This document shows positions 42,913 through 52,350 of a stretch of 64,000 nucleotides of DNA, piece by piece. Position numbers and translations under genes: made by a program. Origin of the DNA: a bacterium (GTDB lineage Bacteria > Patescibacteriota > Saccharimonadia > Saccharimonadales > UBA4665); assembly GCA_021846445.1 (NCBI GenBank), contig JAJZWY010000004.1, positions 1 through 64,000 of the forward strand. The letters run 5' to 3'. Under the pieces are notes generated by a model. That model made no database searches. It had not been told where the DNA came from and saw only the letters and a program-made list of their open reading frames with translations. Position 1 is the first letter of the stretch, and the number at the start of each line of letters is the position of its first letter.

Positions 42913-45771
42913 TTAGTTCGACTGGGGAGCGGTAGTTATTGATGGAGTAGCGGGATTCGAAGTTTGGCTTGCTGATGAAGTTAAACTTACGGTTAGTGGG
43001 CTGGAGGTAGTTGAGTAAAGTACACTATCGACAACAGTAGCAGTAATACTGTCGCCGGAATTAACTGGAATATTTGTAAAGTTAGTTAGGAATGTAGAAG
43101 TACTTGATGTTGGGATGTTAATGGTTTGAATAGTTTTACCATTATCTAGGAGAGAAATAGTACTTGCTGGGGCAGAAGTATATGCACCCCCAGATAGAGG
43201 ATAGCTACCTTGGGTAACGCTAACCTGGTAACTACATAGCTTGGTTACGTTATCACAAGTAGTTTGTTGGACGGATATTTTTGGTGATTGATCATTGCAT
43301 TGATGAATATTATCGGATTTTGTAGGAACATTGACGATTGAGCCAGTATAGAAACTATCGATTGAAAAGATATTTGGACCGTTTGCGTTAATAGTCTCTC
43401 TAGCTAATGGTGGGGTACAAGAAGTGGCTAATAAACCTGATACTCTGTCGATTGTTACTGTTCCATTATACTTTGGTGGATTATACCAAGATGGATAAAT
43501 GTCTTCGCTTGGACTTGGATATTGCCAACCGTAATAAAAACCCATCACTTGTCCGGGTGGATGATTAACTACATAAGCTGGTAAAGTTTTAATTCCAGCA
43601 GGAGGTTGCCAATTTATTGGTTTTTGACCTTGGGTAAGATAAGTTATCATCCCACGTGTTAGTGGTTCAGTTAGTCCTTCTAGTCCTCCATAATGAGGAA
43701 TTAAACTCTTGGTTGCCGTATAGTACCCAACCCAACTGCCAACTGCATATTGAGTTGTCATACCCATCATTAATCCGGTCTGGTCGGCGTGCGATGTACC
43801 AGTTTTAATAGCAACGTCCCAACCGTTAGTTCTTTGGAATTTCCAACCAAATTGAGCTTCAGTGGTACAATTTGTTGCCCAACAGTTGCCAGGCAAATAA
43901 CTAGCTCTTGGATCACTTAGAATATTGTCTATAATATAGGCTGCATCAGGTTTGACTACTTGATTGGGTTTTGGTTGTTTCCATTGGTAAACTACCTTAT
44001 TTTGACTATTAATTACCTTCAAAATATAGGTCTGAGGTACATAATTGCCCAATCTGGCATCAGTAGCAAAACCATTAACGCTCTCGTTAAGTCTTAAATA
44101 TCCACCCTCACCAATTGCAGCCGAGCCATAACATGTTGTTAAAATAGTTCTTTGTGAATTAGCATAACAATTATAGCCACTCGTAAGGCCCATTTTTTTA
44201 GCTAAACTAATTGTATTAGACATTCCGTTAATTAAAGCAGATTTGACAGCTGGAACATTTCTTGATCCGGCTAGGGCATATCTTAACGTTAATGGTCCAG
44301 GGTATTGAAAATCATAATCCCACAAACAATTACCCCCTCTCAAGGGCAGTGCCTTATTCGTGCATGGATACCCTGGTAAGGGACCCTGGCTATCATAGAG
44401 GACTGACCCTGCGCCGGCGTTGTGATTATTAATTAGAGCAGTATAGTCGTATAACTTAAAAGTTGATCCTGGGTTAATTTGAATATTAGCATAATTAATT
44501 TGGCCGTGATTTGTGTTGAAGAAGTTTGTTCCTCCAACTTGAGCTGTAACTTGGCCGGTTGGTACATTTTCAACCACCAAAGCTTCTTCATCACCACCAT
44601 CATTTCGAACATTAGATAAGTTACTAGCGACTAAATTTTGAGCTTCATTTTGTTGAGGTACGCTTAAAGTAGTAATTACCTTCCAGCCTACTTGACGACT
44701 ATTTAAATTAGAGAATTGAGATTCTAATTGTTGTTTAGCGCTAAGTACAAAATAAGGAGCAAATATATTTGAATATTTACCTAACGGAGGTTGAACTTGA
44801 GCTAGAACATTGTCTTTAATAGCAGCTTGTTCTTGAGATTTGGTAATGTAGTGTTGAGTATACATTAAGGAAAGAATATAATTTTTTCTTCCAATAAGGG
44901 CTTGCTGATCAAATAGAGGACTTCTGGGAGAATAATAGGCTGGTGATTGTGGAATAGCTGCCAACATTGCCGATTGAGCTAAACTTAGATTTGCAGGAGA
45001 AGTTCTAAAGTAATCTTGAGCTGCTGCTTGGATTCCATAATCTACACCACCATAAGGCACAATATTCAAATACCCTGTTAAAATAGTAGCCTTAGAATAT
45101 TCTTTGCTTAAATCGTAGGCCAAGAAAACTTCTTTAATTTTTCGGTAAATTGTCATTTGGCTGTTCCACCCCTCGTAAAGCTTAACGAGCTGTTGGGTAA
45201 TAGTTGATCCACCCTCAAGTTGTCCGTTAGGGTTAAGGATATCATGAGCTGCAGATCTCAATATACCTCCTATATCCAATGCTCCTTCTGTATAAAAGTA
45301 CTTATCTTCAATAGCAACGGTAGCATTACGAATATATGGAGACATCAATTTTCCGCTAATTGGCGTCCTATTGATGGCGTTATAGTCAGTCCAAAGCAAA
45401 ACTTTTCCGGTTCGATCGTAATACTGGATGCTTCCACCTAAATTTTGGCCATATATACTTTTAATTTGAGGAATATTTTTTTGGATTAGGATTATCATAA
45501 CCCCAATAAAGATAACACCTGCAAATATCGCGATACCCAATAATTTCAGGAACATCTTAAAGCCTCTTCGGCTTAACCAGTAGCTTTTAATTCTCGAAAG
45601 ATTCATTGTACGGATTCTTTCAAAGAAACTGTTGTATTGAACAGGGGCTTTTTGTCTAGATCTCGAACTTAATTTTCGTCTCTGGTTATTAACATTCTGA
45701 TAAACATTAAAAGCCTTTAATTTCTTGTTATGAGCCGATCTAGATTTGTTAGGGCGTGTTCTATTGAGCAC
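42913..45771 (-). CDS. Class A penicillin-binding protein (transglycosylase/transpeptidase)
   Basis: 952 residues, GTG start at 45771. A basic cytoplasmic tail of about 70 residues and one membrane helix lead into the glycosyltransferase 51 domain (EDKYFYTEGALDIGG, GGSTITQQLVKL). The transpeptidase domain has the active-site serine in GSTFKLYDYT, SRN in AGSRNVPAVK and KTG in AIKTGTSHADQ. The final 150 residues form a Ser/Thr-rich, Ig-like extracellular tail. It polymerises and cross-links peptidoglycan. Confidence 0.94.
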   Translation of the reverse strand: MLNRTRPNKSRSAHNKKLKAFNVYQNVNNQRRKLSSRSRQKAPVQYNSFFERIRTMNLSRIKSYWLSRRGFKMFLKLLGIAIFAGVIFIGVMIILIQKNIPQIKSIYGQNLGGSIQYYDRTGKVLLWTDYNAINRTPISGKLMSPYIRNATVAIEDKYFYTEGALDIGGILRSAAHDILNPNGQLEGGSTITQQLVKLYEGWNSQMTIYRKIKEVFLAYDLSKEYSKATILTGYLNIVPYGGVDYGIQAAAQDYFRTSPANLSLAQSAMLAAIPQSPAYYSPRSPLFDQQALIGRKNYILSLMYTQHYITKSQEQAAIKDNVLAQVQPPLGKYSNIFAPYFVLSAKQQLESQFSNLNSRQVGWKVITTLSVPQQNEAQNLVASNLSNVRNDGGDEEALVVENVPTGQVTAQVGGTNFFNTNHGQINYANIQINPGSTFKLYDYTALINNHNAGAGSVLYDSQGPLPGYPCTNKALPLRGGNCLWDYDFQYPGPLTLRYALAGSRNVPAVKSALINGMSNTISLAKKMGLTSGYNCYANSQRTILTTCYGSAAIGEGGYLRLNESVNGFATDARLGNYVPQTYILKVINSQNKVVYQWKQPKPNQVVKPDAAYIIDNILSDPRASYLPGNCWATNCTTEAQFGWKFQRTNGWDVAIKTGTSHADQTGLMMGMTTQYAVGSWVGYYTATKSLIPHYGGLEGLTEPLTRGMITYLTQGQKPINWQPPAGIKTLPAYVVNHPPGQVMGFYYGWQYPSPSEDIYPSWYNPPKYNGTVTIDRVSGLLATSCTPPLARETINANGPNIFSIDSFYTGSIVNVPTKSDNIHQCNDQSPKISVQQTTCDNVTKLCSYQVSVTQGSYPLSGGAYTSAPASTISLLDNGKTIQTINIPTSSTSTFLTNFTNIPVNSGDSITATVVDSVLYSTTSSPLTVSLTSSASQTSNPATPSITTAPQSN

Positions 45772-46080
45772 AATAATCGTTCTTTCTATAAATTATTTAT
45801 GGATATATTTTACCATTTTAGTGGATAATATAAATTATTTATTAAATTAAACTGAAAAAAATAATTCATTTTAGGATATGACATAGTGATTATATACTTA
45901 AATTGAGAAAAGTTATATACTATTTCTATAGTGATAAATATTTTTGGAAATGATAATTTTCAAGATGAAATTTAGTTATAATCTTAATCAGTCTAAATGA
46001 ATGTGGATATGGAAGAGTTGTTTTATGATATTTTTCCCAAAAACAATCAATGAAATTAATGGATTATCGGGTAATAATAA
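45772..46080. other. Very AT-rich divergent spacer
   Basis: 309 bases between the divergent penicillin-binding protein gene and the unknown gene at 46081. No frame, RNA fold or repeat that I would call real; it presumably holds promoters for both genes, but no single -35/-10 pair stands out. Confidence 0.5.
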
Positions 46081-46752
46081 GTGAAAAAGTCAAAGGTTGA
46101 ATCGTATCTTGGTCTACCTATTATTAATGATCGAGATTATGGACGAATCCGATCTAAAATAGAAAAAAATTATCGAATAATATCATATCTTGGTCGAATT
46201 ATTATAAAAAATTCTAGTTCGTTGGAAAAAATAATCAATACGAATATTGCTTTTTACGAGGAAATAACTAAAGATTCAGATATTGATTTTTTTGATTCAT
46301 TTACCGGTGGCCTTAGAGATGGATATCAGGTAATATTTGGACTTTTCGATATAATTGCGAAAACAACTTCGGGAATGGAAGAGAATCTATTTAAGCAAGC
46401 TCAGATAGATGAAGCGACTTTGAATTCTAATACTGTCCAGAGGGTAACTGATTTTGTTAGTGGTAGATGTATTGTAGATAATGGTAGATATCGTTATTAC
46501 CCCGATATTAATGATAGTGATGATGTTTGTGAACTAGATGCCATGGAGTATTTTGAAAGATCTGATAAAGTTTATGAACTAATCTCAGATTTGGAGGAAC
46601 AAAGATTTTTAAATTATGCTGATTTTTCTGCGCCTTTCCAAGCAATCAAGATGGGTCAATTTGGTTTTAGTAGAGGTATTATTAATGGTATCCAAACATT
46701 CATCCAACTACGCGAAGAACAACTGATTAGTTCTGTAGAAAACAGTGATTAA
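46081..46752 (+). CDS. Unknown helical protein
   Basis: 223 residues, GTG start, no strong ribosome binding site. Mostly helical and charged, with no signal peptide or membrane helix. A segment rich in Asp (YYPDINDSDDVCELDAMEYF) and cysteines at GRC and DVC stand out. Not recognised. It converges on the stomatin-like gene with 2 bases between them. Confidence 0.65.
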   Translation: MKKSKVESYLGLPIINDRDYGRIRSKIEKNYRIISYLGRIIIKNSSSLEKIINTNIAFYEEITKDSDIDFFDSFTGGLRDGYQVIFGLFDIIAKTTSGMEENLFKQAQIDEATLNSNTVQRVTDFVSGRCIVDNGRYRYYPDINDSDDVCELDAMEYFERSDKVYELISDLEEQRFLNYADFSAPFQAIKMGQFGFSRGIINGIQTFIQLREEQLISSVENSD

Positions 46753-46754
46753 TG

Positions 46755-47519
46755 TTATTTGGATTCTTTCTGGATAAAATTTTTGACACTTTGAACTGTG
46801 TCCATGAATTGTGCCGGAAAAATAATGGTGCTATTTTTGTCTGATGAAATTTCGGTTAAAACTTGTAAATTACGTAGCTGGAGAGCAATTGGGTGTTTGT
46901 TGATAATGTCTGCAGCCTCAGCTAATTTACCGGCACTTAATTGTTCTCCTTCAGCAGCAATAATTTTTGCTCTTTTTTCTCTCTCGGCTACTGCTTCGGC
47001 TGCCATAGCAGATTGCATTTCGATGGGTAGTTGGATATCTTTTAATTCAACGGCACTTACGTAGACTCCCCACTGTTCTCCGACTTTATCTAATATTCCC
47101 TTAATTGAATTATTAATTTTGGTTGTGTTGCTGAGAACAACATCAAGTAAACTTTGCCCAATAACATTTCGAACTGTAGTTTGGGCAATTTGGTAAATTG
47201 CCGCTTCTGCGTTCTGAATCGCAATTACTGATTTTGTTGGATCCTGAATTTTATAGTAAGCAACTGCTGCTACATCAATAGAAACGTTATCTTTCGTAAT
47301 GATTTTTTGACTTTCCACGGGGAGAGTAACAATTCTTAGACTAATTATTCTAATTCGGTCGATAAATGGAATAATAAATCTAATTCCTGGTTCTTTAATA
47401 TTTTTCTGTGCCTTACCCAACCTAAAAATAACTCCTCTTTCGTACTGATTAATTATCCTTATTCCCTTAATTATTAAGACAATCAAAATAATGCTAATTA
47501 TAATTATTAAGAATTCCAT
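46755..47519 (-). CDS. Stomatin/slipin-like SPFH protein
   Basis: A 254-residue membrane-scaffold protein. An N-terminal hydrophobic hairpin (LIIIISIILIVLIIKGI) is followed by the SPFH domain with NQYERGVIFRLGKAQ, PGIRFIIPFIDRI and YYKIQDPTKSVIAIQNAEAA, then the alanine/glutamate-rich coiled coil EAVAEREKRAKIIAAEGEQL. Ribosome binding site GAGGAGG. No partner NfeD protease gene is adjacent. Confidence 0.9.
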   Translation of the reverse strand: MEFLIIIISIILIVLIIKGIRIINQYERGVIFRLGKAQKNIKEPGIRFIIPFIDRIRIISLRIVTLPVESQKIITKDNVSIDVAAVAYYKIQDPTKSVIAIQNAEAAIYQIAQTTVRNVIGQSLLDVVLSNTTKINNSIKGILDKVGEQWGVYVSAVELKDIQLPIEMQSAMAAEAVAEREKRAKIIAAEGEQLSAGKLAEAADIINKHPIALQLRNLQVLTEISSDKNSTIIFPAQFMDTVQSVKNFIQKESK

Positions 47520-47822
47520 GCATCCTCCTCAATTACTGCTATCTATTTAGATTATATTCTTTTTTTAATAATACAATAAACCCAACTAGAGGAACTATGC
47601 TGAATATATAATTTTAAAAACCAGATAAATTATTTAATCTTTTTGTTCTAGTTTATCTATTAAATTCTAAACTATAGCTAATTATTTTATAAGATCAATA
47701 CTTTTAATCGGATCAGTAGAACTACTTATAAATTTGTTTATTTTATATAAAGGTACTTGCATAAATAAAATATTGTACTAGAATATTCATTTGGTTTATT
47801 GAATAAAAAGAGGAATAATCCT
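47520..47822. other. AT-rich spacer, nothing recognised
   Basis: About 300 very AT-rich bases between the stomatin-like gene and the small gene at 47823. No frame, hairpin or repeat stands out apart from the AAGAGGA ribosome binding site at 47808-47814. Confidence 0.45.
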
Positions 47823-48098
47823 TTGACAGAGACAGAAATCTGTGGTTTTGGTTATGATATGGACAGATCACCTAGTCTGGAGCCTCAGAGTAGTATTGTT
47901 GAGTCATTAGGAAATTACGTAGTTTCTATTTTAAAAGTAAAAGGAGTTAACGCGACATCGGTACCTGATGATTCAGACCCGGAAACACTAGCTAATATAT
48001 TGTTAGGTCTTGATCCAGATTATATGAATTGGATAAATACCGAACCTCAAAATATAGTTAATATTTTTTTAAAATATGCCCAAGGAAATAATCAGTAG
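47823..48098 (+). CDS. Small acidic protein ending in Gln, candidate Pup-like modifier
   Basis: 91 residues from TTG 47823, preferred over TTG 47799 because AAGAGGA lies 8 bases before it. No known domain; acidic. The C-terminus NIFLKYAQGNNQ can be aligned with the Pup end FVRAYVQKGGQ with one gap (F..Y.Q...Q), and with the end of the 92-residue protein at 41420 (GFIQKYVNQKKAE). In Pup the last residue must be Gln or Glu for handling by Dop and PafA. A plausible but unproven target of the Dop/PafA homologue at 19310. Confidence 0.55.
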   Translation: MTETEICGFGYDMDRSPSLEPQSSIVESLGNYVVSILKVKGVNATSVPDDSDPETLANILLGLDPDYMNWINTEPQNIVNIFLKYAQGNNQ

Positions 48099-48269
48099 AT
48101 AAATTATCTGTTGAAAAGTTGTGCTAATGTTAAGTCTTTAATTAAATCAACCTAAGATTAATACCCGTATAGAACTAGTTTAGAACAGATTCTTTCTTTT
48201 TTTCGATATATAAATATAATTTAATAAGCGCTAAATAAATTAAATTACAGTATAATGTTTTTAGATATT

Positions 48270-48343
48270 GGCGCCTTGGCGGAGTGGTTACGCAGAGGTC
48301 TGCAAAACCTTTTACGCCGGTTCAATTCCGGTAGGCGCCTCCA
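48270..48343 (+). tRNA. tRNA-Cys(GCA)
   Basis: Acceptor GGCGCCT/AGGCGCC, anticodon loop CTGCAAA, D loop with GG, T loop TTCAATT, discriminator U and encoded CCA. Confidence 0.95.
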
Positions 48344-48351
48344 GAATCAAT

Positions 48352-48438
48352 GGGCGAGTGGCGGAACTGGTATACGCGACGGACTTAAAATCCGTTGGTC
48401 CAAAAACCTTGAGGGTTCGAGTCCCTCCTCGCCCACCA
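48352..48438 (+). tRNA. tRNA-Leu(TAA)
   Basis: Class II tRNA 8 bases after tRNA-Cys. Acceptor GGGCGAG/CTCGCCC, anticodon loop CTTAAAA, long variable arm, T loop TTCGAGT and encoded CCA. Confidence 0.95.
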
Positions 48439-48551
48439 AAATAATTTATGAGACAAAAGAATAGCTGTTTGAGTAGTTTTGAATGGAGCTAGAAAAGTTA
48501 AATAACATATTTTTGAATGAATTCTATATTGTTAATGTAGGTCTAGAGTAG

Positions 48552-49787
48552 TTAAAAAACAAGTTTGGGGTGGATTAATAGCCACCAAAGTGGTGGTTTT
48601 TTTATACTATTTTTTAAATAAAGACTTATTTGCTCTGACTGATTTAAGAAATTATTTTTTAGAGTTATTGATCCAACATTTAGGTTCTTAGGTTCATTTA
48701 GAGTAATATCAGCAATTTTTATATCTAGAGTTGTCTTTGAGTTGTTCCAAGTCATTAAAGGATTTAGTCGTTTGATTTCTATATAATCTTTTTGTTTGTT
48801 CCATGGTTGATAGTAATATCCGACGACAGCATCATTATTTAAGTTAAAAGACTGATTTACGTTGCTAAAATTATTTTGGATAGATTTAACTAAATTTAGG
48901 CTACCATTTAGGGCATACCATAAAGTTGGTGCGCCTAAGACAGCTGTAAAAAACTTTATGGGAGTGTTATTAATAACTTGATTTGATTCAGAAATAAATA
49001 TGCCACCATCTTGATTATTGTTGCCCGTCTTGATTCCTTCGATTCCATTTTGACCTAGTAAAAAGTTAAGGTTATTAATTTCTCCAACTACCGGAAAATT
49101 GGGAACCGTTTTTAGGGAAACTAGCTGAGCGATAACAGGGTTTGAATAAGCCTTAATTCCCAGTAAGATCAGTCCAGAAGCACTAGCTACTGAACTAGGG
49201 TCATATCCAGATGCATCTATCCCAACATGAACACCGTAAATTTTATTATCTATAAGATATTGATTAGCTAGAGTAGAGTAATTGGCCAACGATCCATAGG
49301 CCCAAATTGCTAAACTGTCGGCAATATTGTCTGCTGATGGGAGCAACATAGCTTCGAGCATCTGATATTCGCTTAAACTTTCTCCTGCCACAACCTTAAC
49401 AACTGACCCTTGTTTAGCGACGTAGTTATTGTATATATTGAGATCATTAGTAGTGATCGGAATCATCGGTCCTTGTTGGTTTATGGTTAGTGGATATTTT
49501 TTTAGAACCATTAAGGCGGTGACTAGTTTTGCGGTAGATGCCATCGGCAGTAAAGTAGAAGGTCCATGGCTAATTAATACTCCTAACTTATTTTCCCCTA
49601 CGGCAGATTCACCAAAATTCGGGAAAACTAAATTCGAAGATACCAAATTAAGACTTTTATTCCGAATTAAATAAACAGGGCTAAGAGAGGGAATTGTGGC
49701 ATTGAGAGCGAGCACAAAATAGATTGCAAATAGAATTAGTACTATGCCTATATAATATTTCAAATAACCTTTTTTATTTTGTTCCAT
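48552..49787 (-). CDS. D-alanyl-D-alanine carboxypeptidase, S11 family
   Basis: A 411-residue wall enzyme that trims the terminal D-Ala of peptidoglycan stems. One N-terminal membrane segment anchors it. The catalytic SxxK is in MASTAKLVTALMVL, SxN in LPSADNIADSL, and KTG in GIKTGNNNQDGG. The C-terminal 100 residues form a beta-rich domain. The last residues (KKPPLWWLLIHP) coincide with a terminator hairpin for the opposite strand. Confidence 0.9.
   Translation of the reverse strand: MEQNKKGYLKYYIGIVLILFAIYFVLALNATIPSLSPVYLIRNKSLNLVSSNLVFPNFGESAVGENKLGVLISHGPSTLLPMASTAKLVTALMVLKKYPLTINQQGPMIPITTNDLNIYNNYVAKQGSVVKVVAGESLSEYQMLEAMLLPSADNIADSLAIWAYGSLANYSTLANQYLIDNKIYGVHVGIDASGYDPSSVASASGLILLGIKAYSNPVIAQLVSLKTVPNFPVVGEINNLNFLLGQNGIEGIKTGNNNQDGGIFISESNQVINNTPIKFFTAVLGAPTLWYALNGSLNLVKSIQNNFSNVNQSFNLNNDAVVGYYYQPWNKQKDYIEIKRLNPLMTWNNSKTTLDIKIADITLNEPKNLNVGSITLKNNFLNQSEQISLYLKNSIKKPPLWWLLIHPKLVF
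48582..48603 (+). terminator. Intrinsic terminator inside a convergent gene end
   Basis: CCACC (48582-48586), 5-base loop, GGTGG (48592-48596), then seven T. It would stop the tRNA-Cys/tRNA-Leu transcript and lies within the last codons of the carboxypeptidase gene on the other strand. Confidence 0.65.
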
Positions 49788-49895
49788 AACCTAGATTAAT
49801 AATAACATTTTTTGAGCATCTAAGGAGCATTTATTTTGATTTGATTAAGTTTTATATAAGCATATATAATTAAATTAATAAATAAGGAGAGAAAC

Positions 49896-50462
49896 ATGCT
49901 TGCATTAATAATCGTAATTGTGATTATCGTTATCCTTGGATTGATTATTGCCTCCATCTATAACAGTTTGGTTAAATTAAATCAGCAATCAGATGAAGCG
50001 TGGAGCGATATAACGGTTCAGCTTAAGAGAAGATATGACTTGATTCCAAATCTAGTAACTACTGTTTCAGGTTATGCTAAACACGAAAAGACTGTTTTTG
50101 AAGATGTTACTAAGGCCAGGACGAATGCACTGTCTGCGCAGGGTGTAGCTGAAACGGCTAAAACAGATAATATGTTTCAGCAAACTATGAAGAGTTTGTT
50201 TGCTGTTGCCGAAAATTATCCAGACCTAAAGGCAACTCAAAACTTTCAAGAGCTTCAAGCCGAACTTACTGATACGGAAGATAAAATCCAATCTTCCAGG
50301 AGGTTCTATAACTCTATAGTTCGAGATTTTAATACCAAACGAAAAACATTCCCTACCAATATTTTTGCCAGTATGCTTCACTTTAATCAGGATAAAGAAT
50401 ATTTCCAAGTTGATCAAAATGAACAAGCCGAGGTTGATCAACCGGTAGAAGTTAAGTTTTAG
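49896..50462 (+). CDS. lemA: LemA family protein
   Basis: 188 residues: an N-terminal membrane helix (LIIVIVIIVILGLIIASIYN) and a helical bundle with the family motif SDEAWSDITVQLKRRYDLIP followed by NLVTTVSGYAKHE, and ENYPDLKATQNFQELQ. Function is not settled; it commonly pairs with HtpX, as here, 18 bases downstream. AAGGAGAG precedes the start. Confidence 0.93.
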   Translation: MLALIIVIVIIVILGLIIASIYNSLVKLNQQSDEAWSDITVQLKRRYDLIPNLVTTVSGYAKHEKTVFEDVTKARTNALSAQGVAETAKTDNMFQQTMKSLFAVAENYPDLKATQNFQELQAELTDTEDKIQSSRRFYNSIVRDFNTKRKTFPTNIFASMLHFNQDKEYFQVDQNEQAEVDQPVEVKF

Positions 50463-50480
50463 TTAAATTTCAGGGGTAAT

Positions 50481-51362
50481 ATGTACAAGGATATTGCAGC
50501 CAATAAACGAAAAACTTTTATAATTATGTTTTTTTTCTTTGTTTTTGTAATTGGAATAATCTATCTTTTCGTTAAATTTATGCACGGTAATTTAGATATA
50601 TTTTATGGAGGAATTATTGGTGCTGGGATTTATACATACCTGAGCTATTATTTTGGTTCCAAAATGGCACTTGCCATTAACAGAGCAAAACCAATTACTA
50701 AAAGTGATAATCCTAGACTTTATAGAATAGTTGAAAATATATCGATAAGTGATGGTTTGCCAACTCCAGATATTTATATCATTAATGATCCTTCCCCAAA
50801 TGCTTTCGCAACGGGTAGAGATCCTAAACATTCTGCGGTCTGCGTAACATCTGGGTTACTACTAGTTATGGATGACCAACAGCTCCAAGGTGTTATTGCG
50901 CATGAAGTGAGCCATATTAAAAATTTTGACATCAGAGTTAATATGATTGCTTTTGCTTTGACTGCAATCATCTCCCTTCTTGCCGACATAATTATTCAGA
51001 TGGTTTGGCTGAACGGTGACGAAAGAGACAATGCTAATAATCAAATATTTTTAGTCTTAGGAATTGTGGCAGCCATCCTAGCTCCTATTGTCGCAATGTT
51101 TATTCAGTTAGCTATCTCCAGGCAGAGAGAGTATTTGGCAGATGCTTCTGGGGCTTTAACTACTAGATACCCCGAAGGGCTTGCTAGTGCTTTGAAGAAA
51201 ATAAAACAAACGGGCTCGAAAATGAAAGTTCAAAATACAGCAACCGCTCATTTGTTTTTTGCTAATCCATTAGGTGGACACAGCATTGCTAATTTATTTA
51301 GCACACATCCTCCAATTGATGCCCGAATTGAAAGGTTAATGAAGATGGATCTAAATGGCTAA
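50481..51362 (+). CDS. htpX: Membrane zinc metalloprotease HtpX
   Basis: A 293-residue M48 protease for membrane protein quality control. Two N-terminal helices are followed by the zinc motif VIAHEVSHIKN, a further helix pair, and the third zinc ligand in REYLADASGA. The C-terminal LFSTHPPIDARIERL is family typical. Overlaps the next gene by 8 bases. Confidence 0.94.
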   Translation: MYKDIAANKRKTFIIMFFFFVFVIGIIYLFVKFMHGNLDIFYGGIIGAGIYTYLSYYFGSKMALAINRAKPITKSDNPRLYRIVENISISDGLPTPDIYIINDPSPNAFATGRDPKHSAVCVTSGLLLVMDDQQLQGVIAHEVSHIKNFDIRVNMIAFALTAIISLLADIIIQMVWLNGDERDNANNQIFLVLGIVAAILAPIVAMFIQLAISRQREYLADASGALTTRYPEGLASALKKIKQTGSKMKVQNTATAHLFFANPLGGHSIANLFSTHPPIDARIERLMKMDLNG

Positions 51363-52350
51363 ACTATCTAAAAAAGCTAAGCATAAAATAAAGTCAGTAC
51401 CAAAAGCTAAAAAGGAATCTTTCTCGTCCAAATCTACCCCAAAACTAACTAATGGCCAAGCTAGGAAGTATTTACCCAAAGAGAGAAGAACCAAAATTAA
51501 TAAAGATCGTAAATTAACTCCAGGATATAAGATACTCTATTTCTCATCAAAAATATTACTTAAGGATTGGTTCGTACTTCTTAGGATAATTTTAATCTAT
51601 ATTATTTTATATATTATTCTTGTTCTAGGTTTAAGCCTACCACAAGGAGTAAGCAGTTTGTCTAGTAATATTCCTAATATTTTTCATGGAACCTTAGGTA
51701 ATCTTCAGAAAAATATTAATATCTTAGGTTTGTTATTTTCCTCATCAACCTCATCAACCTCCTCGGGGTATTCAGGGTTTAGTTCTATTTTATTTATTCT
51801 ACTTAGTCTAGTGGCAATTTGGTCTATTCGAAATATCTACAATGACAAAAAATTTGGAGCGAAAGACGCCTACTATAATGCCGTTTATCCAGCAGTACCG
51901 TTTATTTTAATTTTAGCTTTAATTGGTATTGACTTCGTTCCATCGGCTTTAGGATTAAGTCTATATAGTTACTTAGTTTTGGGTGGTATTGCGATTAATA
52001 CTTTTGAGAAATCAATTTCGATTTTAATTGTCGCTTTTTTGGTTTTAGTATCTTTTTATTTTTTTGGTTCATCAATTTTTGCTCTGATGATTTCAACACT
52101 TGAAGGTGTAACACCGATGAAGGCTCTTCGTTCAGCCAGAGAGTTGGTAAGAGGGATAAGATGGAAATTAATTCTAAAACTACTTTTTCTGTTCGTTGGT
52201 TTATTTATAGGGGTAGCTCTAATAATGCTTGTTGATTTATTTATTTTACCCGTAATAGCCCAATATCTTTTAGATATTTTATTAATTGTTGCGCTCTTCG
52301 TTGCTTATAGCTATATATATTATTTGTATAGAGAATTAATTAATGAATAA
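51355..52350 (+). CDS. Polytopic membrane protein of unknown function
   Basis: 331 residues: a very basic N-terminal 60 residues (many Lys), then about six membrane helices. The segment TPMKALRSARELVRGIRWKL between helices resembles the loop of glycerophosphoryl-diester-phosphodiesterase-type membrane domains, but I cannot place it firmly. It overlaps htpX (8 bases) and ligA (8 bases), so translation is likely coupled through all three. Confidence 0.75.
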   Translation: MAKLSKKAKHKIKSVPKAKKESFSSKSTPKLTNGQARKYLPKERRTKINKDRKLTPGYKILYFSSKILLKDWFVLLRIILIYIILYIILVLGLSLPQGVSSLSSNIPNIFHGTLGNLQKNINILGLLFSSSTSSTSSGYSGFSSILFILLSLVAIWSIRNIYNDKKFGAKDAYYNAVYPAVPFILILALIGIDFVPSALGLSLYSYLVLGGIAINTFEKSISILIVAFLVLVSFYFFGSSIFALMISTLEGVTPMKALRSARELVRGIRWKLILKLLFLFVGLFIGVALIMLVDLFILPVIAQYLLDILLIVALFVAYSYIYYLYRELINE

